The notes beneath the pieces were generated by a model. It saw only the letters and a list, made by a program, of their open reading frames with translations. It searched no databases and was not told the origin of the DNA. From NCBI GenBank assembly GCA_002399025.1, contig DHCV01000027.1:12149-76148 (forward strand): a DNA stretch of 64,000 nucleotides, written 5' to 3'. Of the stretch, positions 8,020 to 16,003 are shown piece by piece. A program made the position numbers and the translations under genes. Source of the stretch: Bacteroidales bacterium UBA4893. Its GTDB lineage: Bacteria; Bacteroidota; Bacteroidia; Bacteroidales; P3. Within the stretch, counting starts at the first letter, position 1; every line of letters begins with the position of its first letter.

Positions 8020-8802
8020 TTATTGAATAAAGAGGCTTGTCATGCTTAGGCTTCCTCCTACTAATTTATCGTTGAAAAAGCTAATTTTTTCTTCTTTATG
8101 CTTTGCTCCCAAAACATAGAGAAGTGGCAAATAGTGATCTGGAGAAGGGATTGCTTTATTGGAGTGTGGAATTTCTTCTTTATAGTTTATTAATGGTTGA
8201 AAATCGCCCTCCATTAGCTTTGTATTAATGTCTTCCCTTATCTCTTTTGCCCAATCATATCCGTAGTTGTCTTTATCAAAGTTGTTATAATCAACCATTC
8301 TAAGGTTATGGATTATGTTACCACTTCCAATTATCAAAACACCTTTCTCTCTTAATGATTGGAGATTTGTTCCACAAAGAAAATGATAATAAGACTCATT
8401 GGAATAATTAATACTTAGTTGAACAACTGGAATATCTGCTTTTGGATATAAATGTTTTATAACTGACCAAGCCCCATGGTCTAAGCCCCAATTCAAATCT
8501 AATCCTACTTCTGTTGGAGAAAGGAGTTTTTGAACCTCTTTTGCCAATTCTTTATCTCCTTTTGCAGGATATTGCACTTCATAAAGCTCCTGTGGAAATC
8601 CATAAAAGTCGTGTATTGTTTTGGGATTATCCATATAGGTTACCATTGTTTGGTCAATAAACCAATGGGCAGAAACACATAATATGGCTTTAGGGATATG
8701 AATTTGTTTTACAATATTGCGAAATCCTTCAACGAATTGATTTTCCTCAATTGCATTCATTGGACTTCCATGACCAAGAAAAAGCAAAGGCATTCTTTCC
8801 AT
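8020..8802 (-). CDS. Class III extradiol dioxygenase (4,5-DOPA dioxygenase / YgiD family)
   Basis: 260 residues, the normal length for the LigB-like YgiD/DODA family of metal-dependent ring-opening dioxygenases. Motifs in order: LFLGHGSPMNAIEEN with the first metal-binding His near residue 12, SAHW near 45, LDHGAWS near 115, GSGNIIHNLR near 165-175, and HYLPLLYVLGA near the C-terminus. All expected histidines are present. The family acts on catechols such as L-DOPA in vitro; the physiological substrate is generally unknown. It stands alone, with a stem-loop between it and serS. A link to the pigment operon 5 kb away would be speculation. Confidence 0.85.
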   Translation of the reverse strand: MERMPLLFLGHGSPMNAIEENQFVEGFRNIVKQIHIPKAILCVSAHWFIDQTMVTYMDNPKTIHDFYGFPQELYEVQYPAKGDKELAKEVQKLLSPTEVGLDLNWGLDHGAWSVIKHLYPKADIPVVQLSINYSNESYYHFLCGTNLQSLREKGVLIIGSGNIIHNLRMVDYNNFDKDNYGYDWAKEIREDINTKLMEGDFQPLINYKEEIPHSNKAIPSPDHYLPLLYVLGAKHKEEKISFFNDKLVGGSLSMTSLFIQ

Positions 8803-8820
8803 ATTAATTGTTTTTATTTC

Positions 8821-8844
8821 AGGGCAGAACTATATTTCTGCCCT
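8821..8844. other. Stem-loop between serS and the dioxygenase gene
   Basis: A 9-bp perfect stem AGGGCAGAA (8821-8829) / TTCTGCCCT (8836-8844) lies 9 nt after the serS stop codon. Neither side has a clean U-tract, so termination or 3'-end protection of the serS mRNA is a guess. Confidence 0.5.
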
Positions 8845-8852
8845 TATAAATA

Positions 8853-10127
8853 TTAATCTATAATTTCAAATCCTGTGTATGGAACAAGAGCTTTAGGAAT
8901 TCTTATTCCTTGAGGAGTTTGGTTATTTTCTAATAAAGAAGCTACTATACGAGGAAGAGCAAGTGCAGAACCGTTAAGAGTATGTGCTAATTGTGTTTTG
9001 CCTTCTTGATTTTTGAATCTAAGCTTTAAGCGGTTTGACTGGAAGGTTTCGAAGTTTGAAACAGAACTTACCTCCAACCAACGTTCTTGAGCAGCAGAGT
9101 AAGTTTCAAAGTCAAAGGTTAGAGCTGAAGTAAAACTCATATCTCCTCCACAAAGACGAAGAATTCTGTAAGGAAGCTCCAATTTGGAAAGTATTCCCAT
9201 AACGTGTTGTTTCATCTTCTCCAATTGCTCGTAGCTCTTGTCTGGATGAGCAATACAAACAATTTCCACCTTATCGAATTGGTGCAATCTATTTAATCCT
9301 CTAACATCTTTTCCATAAGAACCAGCTTCACGACGGAAACATTGAGAATAGCCACATTTTTTTATTGGGAAATCTTTTTCTTGAAGAATTGTATCACGGT
9401 AAATATTGGTTAAAGGCACTTCAGCAGTTGGAATCATATAGAAACCATCCAAAGGAATTGCATACATTTGTCCTTCTTTGTCGGGAAGTTGTCCTGTTGC
9501 CATTGCTGAAGCTTCATTAACCATTAGAGGTGGCTGAACTTCATCAAATCCATTCTTTGTTGCTTCATCTAAAAAGAAATTAATTAAGGCTCTTTGTAGT
9601 TTTGCTCCTTTGCCTTTATAGACAGGGAAACCAGAACCAGTTATTTTATTTCCCAATTCAAAATCAACAATATCATATTTTGCACATAAGTCCCAATGAG
9701 GTGTTGCTCCTTCCCAAAGTTTTGGTATTTCCCCTTCCATTAATTCAACAATATTATCTTCTGCTGTTTTTCCTTTTGGAACTGATGAGTGAGGAAGATT
9801 AGGTATTGAAAGAAGCAATTCTTCAATCTCTTTTTCTTTTTCAGAAAGTTCTTTTTCCAAATCTTTTGAATTCTCTTTAAGGGCTGCTACTTCTTGCTTA
9901 GTTTTTTCTGCCAAGTCTTTTTCACCTTGCATCATAAACTTGCCTATTTCTTTTGCCTTAACATTTAGGTCAGCCTTAATGTCTTCTAATTGTTTTTGAA
10001 CTTGGCGTTTCTTTTCGTCCAAATCAATTAAAGTATTGATTTTTTGGTCAGCATCTTTAAAATTCTTTACTCCTAAAAGTTCAATTACGTTTTCTTTATT
10101 GAGTCTTATCTTATTAATTTCTAACAT
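8853..10127 (-). CDS. serS: Seryl-tRNA synthetase
   Basis: Class II aminoacyl-tRNA synthetase that charges tRNA-Ser; cytoplasmic, essential. 424 residues, the family's usual length. The N-terminal 110 residues are the long coiled-coil arm (ADLNVKAKEIGKFMMQGEKD and following, rich in K and E) that contacts the tRNA variable arm. The catalytic core shows motif 2 in CFRREAGSYGKDVRGL and motif 3 in GIRIPKALVPY. The start MLEINKIRLNKENVIELLG is the typical SerS N-terminus. It is followed by a stem-loop and then by the dioxygenase gene in the same direction. Confidence 0.98.
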   Translation of the reverse strand: MLEINKIRLNKENVIELLGVKNFKDADQKINTLIDLDEKKRQVQKQLEDIKADLNVKAKEIGKFMMQGEKDLAEKTKQEVAALKENSKDLEKELSEKEKEIEELLLSIPNLPHSSVPKGKTAEDNIVELMEGEIPKLWEGATPHWDLCAKYDIVDFELGNKITGSGFPVYKGKGAKLQRALINFFLDEATKNGFDEVQPPLMVNEASAMATGQLPDKEGQMYAIPLDGFYMIPTAEVPLTNIYRDTILQEKDFPIKKCGYSQCFRREAGSYGKDVRGLNRLHQFDKVEIVCIAHPDKSYEQLEKMKQHVMGILSKLELPYRILRLCGGDMSFTSALTFDFETYSAAQERWLEVSSVSNFETFQSNRLKLRFKNQEGKTQLAHTLNGSALALPRIVASLLENNQTPQGIRIPKALVPYTGFEIID

Positions 10128-10164
10128 AAGTATATCTTTTTCGTCTTTTATCTCTTAATAATTT

Positions 10165-10701
10165 TTATAGTGTTGGTCTATCAAAGAAAGGGCTCTTTCC
10201 CGATACAGAAAGAGGGATTGCAAAACCATAAGCAACCTCTTCTCCATAAAGACCTAATTCTTTAGCTGCAGCTCCTACAGAATACATAACTCTGGAGTCA
10301 ATTCTATTGTCTGAAGCTATAGAAACAGCACTTCCAATTGCAATTCCTAAATCATTAGAATTAAACATACATGGAACTTTTTGATTAGATAGTTTTTCTT
10401 CGCAGGTTGCAAATCCACATAATCCACAGTTTAATCCTACCACTGAAATCTTTGTCCCTATCAATACTATTGCTCCTGCTTTTAAAATATTTTCCGAATC
10501 ACGAAGAAAGAATTGTTGATTATTCTCTTCATACATCTTTTTAGTATGATTAGAAAGCTTAATTATATCTTCATTAGTTATTGTTGCAATAACCAAGTTG
10601 TCAATTCCTCTTGCTTTAGGAGCCGTTCTGGCTGCACACATCATGGCTTTAGCTACTTCCATAATGCGATTATCCCTAATACTTTCTTCGGTAAATATCA
10701 T
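10165..10701 (-). CDS. DUF2148 ferredoxin-domain protein
   Basis: 178 residues, an uncharacterised conserved protein class often annotated as ferredoxin-domain-containing. The N-terminal half resembles a nitroreductase-like fold (MEVAKAMMCAARTAPKARGID). The cysteine cluster CGLCGFATC, near residues 90-98, with further Cys residues nearby, suggests an Fe-S site. The C-terminal part (VMYSVGAAAKELGLYGEEVAYGFAIPLSVSGKSPFFDR) is characteristic of the family. It lies 3 nt after the rdgB stop, so the two are co-transcribed. Substrate and role are unknown; a redox function is inferred. Confidence 0.82.
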   Translation of the reverse strand: MIFTEESIRDNRIMEVAKAMMCAARTAPKARGIDNLVIATITNEDIIKLSNHTKKMYEENNQQFFLRDSENILKAGAIVLIGTKISVVGLNCGLCGFATCEEKLSNQKVPCMFNSNDLGIAIGSAVSIASDNRIDSRVMYSVGAAAKELGLYGEEVAYGFAIPLSVSGKSPFFDRPTL

Positions 10702-10704
10702 CCT

Positions 10705-11283
10705 TTAATTATTTAAAATATACTTAACTAATTTATTTACTGCAAGTCCTCTATGGCTAATTTTATTCTTTTCTTCCAAAGACATTTCTGCAAAACTTTC
10801 TCCATAGCCTTTTGGAATAAAGATTGGGTCATATCCAAATCCTCCTTTACCATAACGTTCTGTTAGTATGGAGCCTTCACACTTTCCTTCAAAATAATAT
10901 TCTTTATTGTTTTCAATAAGACATATTACAGTTTTAAAGCATGCTTTTCTATTGGTTTTGCCTTCCATTTCATCAAGAAGCTTATCAATATTATCATCAA
11001 AGCTACATCCTTCTCCAGCATAACGAGCCGAATAAACACCAGGACGATTGTCCAATGCTTCTACTTCAAGACCTGTATCATCTGCAAAGCATGGTTTATT
11101 AAATTTTTCATATATGTATTTAGCTTTCTCAAGGGCATTTCCTTTCAAAGTATCGGCAGTTTCGGGAATATCCTCCCTAAGACCAAGTTCCTTAAGGGTG
11201 ATTAACCTAATGTTTTTACCTAATGCATCTTGTATTTCTTCAACCTTATGTTTATTATTGGTTGCTATAATATATTCTTTCAT
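10705..11283 (-). CDS. rdgB: Non-canonical purine NTP pyrophosphatase (RdgB/HAM1 family)
   Basis: Hydrolyses ITP, dITP and XTP to monophosphates and so keeps deaminated purines out of DNA and RNA. 192 residues, the standard size. Motifs: ATNNKHKVEEI at the N-terminus (substrate binding), FADDTGLEVEALDNRPGVYSARYAG around residues 66-90 with the catalytic and metal-binding acidic residues, and FGYDPIFIP plus SHRGLA near the C-terminus. It is followed at 3 nt by the DUF2148 gene. A -7 box lies about 20 nt upstream of the ATG. Confidence 0.96.
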   Translation of the reverse strand: MKEYIIATNNKHKVEEIQDALGKNIRLITLKELGLREDIPETADTLKGNALEKAKYIYEKFNKPCFADDTGLEVEALDNRPGVYSARYAGEGCSFDDNIDKLLDEMEGKTNRKACFKTVICLIENNKEYYFEGKCEGSILTERYGKGGFGYDPIFIPKGYGESFAEMSLEEKNKISHRGLAVNKLVKYILNN

Positions 11284-11303
11284 CTAAAAATTAAATTAAG
11301 TAG

Positions 11304-11311
11304 CAAAATTA
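11304..11311 (-). promoter_or_regulatory. -7 box for rdgB
   Basis: Minus strand reads TAATTTTG (TAnnTTTG), about 20 nt before the rdgB ATG at 11283; predicted leader near 15 nt. No clear -33 element. Confidence 0.5.
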
Positions 11312-11333
11312 CTAATAAAACTCCAAAATGATT

Positions 11334-12032
11334 CTACTTCTTCATTTTATTAAGGATATCCTTTATTGGAGATTCTTCTATATCTTCAGGGCTATAAGTA
11401 AGGTCTGAATACACTACTTGAAACAAACAAAATTTATCGTATTGAATAATAGTACTTGTTTCTGTAACATCATGAATTTCCTCATTAATTTCCATAAAGG
11501 CTACTCCATATAATTTATTTGTTGATTGCCATGCTTCTGCACAAAATGCTAAAATATACTTATTTTCATTAAAAGCGTTTTGGAATTCAGACTGAGAATC
11601 ATAATCTGCAGAAAGAGAATTAATCGCCCCCATATATTGATAATCATTATTATTATTTGTTGCAGACAAACATTCTCTCTGACAATACTCATAATTACTA
11701 ATTGAGTTATCTCTTATTTTACTTTTCATGAAAACATTTGCTTGGTAAATAATATTTGTTTCTACATTAAGCCTTAATTCATACCATAATGTGTTGACGG
11801 AATTTTTAAAGACAATAAAGTTTGGAGCGCTTTCGTGTTCATCAAATACATAACCTTTGTCTTCCAATTTTGTTTTAACTTCATTATAATCTAAACCAAC
11901 ATACATTTGTGCGTCTTTTAAAGAAATATTTGTGTAAGAAGGAGTGTTTGAAGAAGTATCATTATCTTCTTTACAAGAATTAAAATTGATTAAACTAAAC
12001 GTAATTATAAATAATGCAATAATCTTTTTCAT
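11334..12032 (-). CDS. Hypothetical lipoprotein
   Basis: 232 residues. The signal peptide MKKIIALFIITFSLINFNSC ends in a lipobox with Cys20, followed by an acidic, serine-rich linker (KEDNDTSSNTPS). This matches a Bacteroidota lipoprotein; the acidic residues after the Cys resemble the surface-export signal known for this phylum. The rest has several cysteines (YCQRECLS, FCAEAW) and no motif I recognise. A PASTA-like or DUF segment may be present near residues 38-60 (LKDAQMYVGLDYNEVKTKLEDKG resembles a PASTA repeat in spacing), but this is tentative. It has its own -7 box and lies between rdgB and a membrane-protein gene, all leftward. Confidence 0.72.
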   Translation of the reverse strand: MKKIIALFIITFSLINFNSCKEDNDTSSNTPSYTNISLKDAQMYVGLDYNEVKTKLEDKGYVFDEHESAPNFIVFKNSVNTLWYELRLNVETNIIYQANVFMKSKIRDNSISNYEYCQRECLSATNNNNDYQYMGAINSLSADYDSQSEFQNAFNENKYILAFCAEAWQSTNKLYGVAFMEINEEIHDVTETSTIIQYDKFCLFQVVYSDLTYSPEDIEESPIKDILNKMKK

Positions 12033-12065
12033 GATGTTTTATTTTATGGTTTATATTTATCTCTG

Positions 12066-12073
12066 CAAAGATA
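12066..12073 (-). promoter_or_regulatory. -7 box for the lipoprotein gene
   Basis: Minus strand reads TATCTTTG, about 35 nt before the lipoprotein ATG at 12032, inside the short gap after the membrane-protein gene. Confidence 0.5.
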
Positions 12074-12075
12074 TT

Positions 12076-13572
12076 CTATTTTTTGAAATCATATATCCAA
12101 ATCTCTTGTTCCTGTCCTAAGGAATTGAATTTGTATTTTGGAGCAAACCTATACTTATTCTTTATTATTGGACTATTGGAAGGGATTTGATTATTCTTGG
12201 TTTCTGCAATATTGGCCCTTGAAAGAACTTCCTTGCCTCCAAAATAATCGGTATATATTGTTTTGTTTTCTTTTATCCAATTATCAAATTGCTCTGGACT
12301 TACTTCCGAAATCTTAAAGGTATTACTTATGTTTTGGTTTCTTCGCCTATAAGCTACAATATTATCAACCGCAACCTTATCCTTTAAGACAAAAACAGCG
12401 TCCTCCTTTTGAACAAGATTAGCTATTTCTTCGTTGTTGTTGAGGTTAAGGAGACCTATTGGGGTTAGTGCAAAGAAAATGTTCCAAGCATACATTGCAA
12501 AGCCAAATCCAAATAATGACCAACGAAGGTTTTCAAAGTAGTAGGCTGCCAATAGGACTAAAAGGAATGGGATAATCACCATAAACTCAGCATTCCCATT
12601 TGAAAATATTGCAAAGGCAAGATTATAGATTAAGAGCCACCAAGTAAATCTAACAAATCGCCTTTCGTTGAATAAGGTAAGCTGCCTTTTTATTAGCTTA
12701 AATAGGAAAATCACTCCAAGAATAAAGAATATTGAACTTACAGCTATTATCAAATATCCAATTACTGGGTGGATTGAGATTAGACTTCCAATATACCCGT
12801 GTACTTGGAAGAATGTTCTGACAAAACTTATTGAAGAAAGTAGAAGAACATTCTTAAGAATTGGCATTTCTGCATTTGAATTTATATAATCGTGAAGGAC
12901 AAATCTCATTAGCGAATCTATTGATAAGTAACCCTCTTGAAGGTATACTACCAATGAATATGTTAGGGGAATAATCAGACTTATAAAGAAAAAATACAAA
13001 AAATACTTTCTCCTTCTGTTAAAGATAATAACAATAAAACAACATAGCCATGCAAAAACTACTATTTGATGAAATAAACATCCAATCACACAAGCCAAAG
13101 CACAAAGGACAACCTTGTAGGTTTTATTGTTTATTAGGAAGCTTTGAATAAAATTTATCGCCAATAAAGTAAAGAAAAGAGGAATTATGTAGCACTCATT
13201 ATCTATTGCAAAACGCTGGAAACCAAAACAAGAACCTAAGAAGAAGATAGCTGAAGCAATTAGAGATTCTTTAATATGAATTCTCTGCAAGATTACTCTT
13301 ACGACAACAAAACAAGCCATTGCAAAAATCACATTTACGGTTTGTAGTATTCTGATTGGTTCGATGGAAGTTGATTGGAAAGGCAAATAGATTAGGTATC
13401 CAAAAGCAGAATAGAGAAGATGATGAGGACGAAAAAGCTCTTCTTTAGTTATGGAGGAGAAAGCATTGGAATAGGAATCTGATGTTGGGTTATTGGAAAG
13501 AAAAAGAAAGTATAATAATCCAAAGGATATAATTATTATCCAAGAGTAGTTCTTTTTTAAATACCTTATCAT
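12076..13572 (-). CDS. Polytopic membrane protein, GT-C glycosyltransferase-like
   Basis: 498 residues with about ten transmembrane helices (first at about 13-25, IIIISFGLLYFLFL; others at 70-90, 105-135, 155-180, 185-210, 265-290, 310-330, 335-370) and a soluble C-terminal domain of about 110 residues. The first periplasmic loop carries an acidic residue (NPTSDSYSN) followed by RPHHLLY, which recalls the catalytic loop of GT-C type lipid-linked sugar transferases. This is pattern only, with no diagnostic signature. The C-terminal domain (AVDNIVAYRRRNQNISNTFK) is not recognised. Own -7 box; no glycan genes adjacent. Confidence 0.7.
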   Translation of the reverse strand: MIRYLKKNYSWIIIISFGLLYFLFLSNNPTSDSYSNAFSSITKEELFRPHHLLYSAFGYLIYLPFQSTSIEPIRILQTVNVIFAMACFVVVRVILQRIHIKESLIASAIFFLGSCFGFQRFAIDNECYIIPLFFTLLAINFIQSFLINNKTYKVVLCALACVIGCLFHQIVVFAWLCCFIVIIFNRRRKYFLYFFFISLIIPLTYSLVVYLQEGYLSIDSLMRFVLHDYINSNAEMPILKNVLLLSSISFVRTFFQVHGYIGSLISIHPVIGYLIIAVSSIFFILGVIFLFKLIKRQLTLFNERRFVRFTWWLLIYNLAFAIFSNGNAEFMVIIPFLLVLLAAYYFENLRWSLFGFGFAMYAWNIFFALTPIGLLNLNNNEEIANLVQKEDAVFVLKDKVAVDNIVAYRRRNQNISNTFKISEVSPEQFDNWIKENKTIYTDYFGGKEVLSRANIAETKNNQIPSNSPIIKNKYRFAPKYKFNSLGQEQEIWIYDFKK

Positions 13573-13597
13573 AATATTATCTTATGTTTTGAATCAG

Positions 13598-13605
13598 CAA
13601 AGGTA
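13598..13605 (-). promoter_or_regulatory. -7 box for the polytopic membrane protein gene
   Basis: Minus strand reads TACCTTTG, about 26 nt before the ATG at 13572. It lies in the divergent gap with dnaG. Confidence 0.5.
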
Positions 13606-13835
13606 ATAAAATAAAATAGAAACTTGGTTACGCTCCTATTTTTGTACTTAGATTTATATCAATAGTTGTGAGGGATACCCTATGACGAACGACAACAAGA
13701 AAAACATTTCTTATATTCAATTACCTATAAGTTTATTACCTTTCAAATTCACTTAATTTCACACACTTAAGTATTAAGTTTTGGAGTTTGAATTATGGTT
13801 ATTCTTTTTTATAGAATAATAATAAAATAAAAATG

Positions 13836-13843
13836 TAATTTTG
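13836..13843 (+). promoter_or_regulatory. -7 box of dnaG, implying a leaderless mRNA
   Basis: TAATTTTG followed by CAAAG and then the dnaG ATG at 13849. With normal Bacteroidota geometry, where transcription starts a few bases after the box, the first transcribed base falls at or within one or two bases of the start codon. Confidence 0.55.
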
Positions 13844-13848
13844 CAAAG

Positions 13849-15870
13849 ATGATAAAGCAAGAAGATATTTCAAAAATACTTGATGCAACTGAGATAGTTG
13901 ATGTTATTAATTCTTTTGTTCCGCTAAGGAAACGAGGGGTTAACTATCTTGGTAATTGTCCTTTTCATAATGAAAAAACTCCATCCTTTACTGTTAGTCC
14001 CTCAAAAGGAATTTTTAAGTGTTTTGGTTGTGGAGAGTCAGGCAATGCTGTTAATTTCATTATGAAGCACGAACATTATTCCTATCCGGAGGCTTTGCGT
14101 TTTCTTGCAAATAAATATGGAATAGAGATAAAGGAAGAGGAGTTGTCAAATGAGGCGAAAACTCTTCAGGATGAGAAAGATGCTTTATTTCATGTTACAG
14201 AATTTGCTCAAAGGTATTTTGCTGATAATCTTTTTAATGATAATGAGGGAAGGAAGATTGGATTAAGTTATTTTATTGAAAGAGAGATTAAGGAAGAGAC
14301 AATTAAGCGTTGGGGACTTGGTTATTGCAAGGATAATTGGGCTGACTTTACTGAACATGCAAAAAAGAATGGATACACCGATGAGATTTTGATTAAATCG
14401 GGGCTTACAATTGCCAAAGAAGAAAGCCACGTTCAATATGATAGGTTTAGGGCAAGAGTAATGTTCCCTATATATAATATTGGAGGTCGTCCTTTGGGTT
14501 TTACAGGAAGGGTTTTAAGTTCTGAAAAGAGTAAGGCTAAGTATGTTAACTCTCCGGAAAGCGAAATTTATTCTAAGAGCAAGGTTTTGTTCGGACTCCA
14601 TTTGGCTAAGAATGAAATTGTCAAGCAAGACCTTTGCTATTTGGTTGAAGGGAATATTGATGCCATTATGTTAAGCCAAAACAATGTTGAAAATGTTGTT
14701 GCAACTTCTGGAACGGCTCTAACTATTGAACAAATAAGACTTATAAAAAGATATACAAAGAATGTTACTATTCTTTATGATGGCGATTCGGCTGGGATTA
14801 AGGCTGCATTTAGGGCGATTGATTTATTTGTTGAGAATGGGCTTAACGTAAAGATTGTCCTTTTCCCTGATGGTGAAGACCCTGATTCTTATTGCAGAAA
14901 ACTCCCTCAAGATGATTTTAAGGCATATATTACAGATAAAGCCGAAAACTTTATACTCTTCAAAACAAATCTTTTGCTTAGTGATGCAAAAGATGACCCT
15001 TTCAAAAGAAGTGCTTTAATTAAGGAGATAATAAATACTATTAGCCTTATTCACGATAATATTGAGAAGGCTGCCTATATCCAACAATGCTCCTCAATTC
15101 TAAATATGAAGGAAGAAATTCTGAATAACGAGTTGACCAAAGTACTAAGGGATAAGTATTTTAGGAAGAAAAAGGAAGGAAGAAAGGAAGAAACCTCATC
15201 TTCAACCCAAACTCCTCCCGATGATTTGTTTCTTGATGAGGATGATGGTTCGAGCTATATTACCAATGAAAAAGCTAAGAAGCAGGTTATTGAAGAATCA
15301 TTTCCTGATGAGTATCAAGAACGAAAGATAATTTCCCTTCTTCTAAACTATGGCGACAAGCAAACAACTCAAACCATTATTGGGGAAAGTGGAGAAAAGG
15401 AAGAGGCAAGTTATTTGGTTGCAGCATATTTGGTTGGTGAAATTGCAAATGATAATCTTAGTTTTGATAATAGGCTCTATCAAACCATTTTCCAAATCTA
15501 TAAGGATTATATTTTTGAAAAAGGAGGCTTGCCTGAACTAAGCATTTTTACAAATAATCAAGATTCGGAAGTTCAAAAACTTGCTACCTCTCTTCTAATC
15601 AATAATTATATTGTCAGCGACTTATGGGAAAAGAAATGGAAAATAATTATTCCAGACCCTGAAAGCGAGGAAAAGCTTAATCTAAATGTTAAAGAAAGTC
15701 TTTTGAGTTTCAAACTTAACAAGTTAGAACGAAAAATTATTGCTATAGAGGAGAAATTAAAAGATGAGGTTGAGTATGAGGATCAGTTAATTCTTATTTC
15801 TGAACAAAAAATCCTTAGAACATTAAAACAAATCATTTCTTCAGAACTTAATAGGATTGTTACAAAATAA
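13849..15870 (+). CDS. dnaG: DNA primase
   Basis: Makes RNA primers at the replication fork; works with DnaB helicase and the polymerase encoded at 35097-38714. 673 residues. The N-terminal zinc-binding domain is CPFH-x17-CFGC (Cys37, His40, Cys58, Cys61). The catalytic TOPRIM core shows LVEGNIDAIML near residue 264 and TILYDGDSAGIKAA near 305, supplying the metal-binding acidic residues. The C-terminal third is less conserved and acidic, as in the helicase-binding domain. The start is fixed by the conserved N-terminus MIKQEDISKILDATEIVDVI. It is a single gene pointing against its leftward neighbours, closed by a bidirectional terminator. Confidence 0.98.
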   Translation: MIKQEDISKILDATEIVDVINSFVPLRKRGVNYLGNCPFHNEKTPSFTVSPSKGIFKCFGCGESGNAVNFIMKHEHYSYPEALRFLANKYGIEIKEEELSNEAKTLQDEKDALFHVTEFAQRYFADNLFNDNEGRKIGLSYFIEREIKEETIKRWGLGYCKDNWADFTEHAKKNGYTDEILIKSGLTIAKEESHVQYDRFRARVMFPIYNIGGRPLGFTGRVLSSEKSKAKYVNSPESEIYSKSKVLFGLHLAKNEIVKQDLCYLVEGNIDAIMLSQNNVENVVATSGTALTIEQIRLIKRYTKNVTILYDGDSAGIKAAFRAIDLFVENGLNVKIVLFPDGEDPDSYCRKLPQDDFKAYITDKAENFILFKTNLLLSDAKDDPFKRSALIKEIINTISLIHDNIEKAAYIQQCSSILNMKEEILNNELTKVLRDKYFRKKKEGRKEETSSSTQTPPDDLFLDEDDGSSYITNEKAKKQVIEESFPDEYQERKIISLLLNYGDKQTTQTIIGESGEKEEASYLVAAYLVGEIANDNLSFDNRLYQTIFQIYKDYIFEKGGLPELSIFTNNQDSEVQKLATSLLINNYIVSDLWEKKWKIIIPDPESEEKLNLNVKESLLSFKLNKLERKIIAIEEKLKDEVEYEDQLILISEQKILRTLKQIISSELNRIVTK

Positions 15871-15913
15871 TAATTGGTTTCTTCTGCCCAAAAAGATGGG
15901 ATATAATTGAAAA

Positions 15914-15947
15914 AAGTCGGGAGATAAATCAGATTATCTCCCGACTT
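15914..15947. terminator. Bidirectional terminator between dnaG and M6 protease
   Basis: 14-bp perfect stem (15914-15927 with 15934-15947, arm core GTCGGGAGATAA), 6-nt loop. It has T-rich sequence after the stem on the minus strand (TTTTTTCAA) and a weaker one on the plus strand. It separates the convergent dnaG and the protease gene ending at 16004. Confidence 0.85.
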
Positions 15948-16003
15948 TATAAATTTAAATCACGGTTTATTTTTTTAAAACCTTATTCTATTTTATTGAA
16001 ACC

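Noticed and set aside
8020..8802. Dioxygenase as part of the pigment pathway
   Set aside because: It is 5 kb away with its own transcription unit and other genes between; no sequence evidence links them.
13682..13756. Small rightward frame of 24 residues before dnaG
   Set aside because: No promoter box or known motif, chance length in AT-rich DNA, and nothing in its context supports translation.
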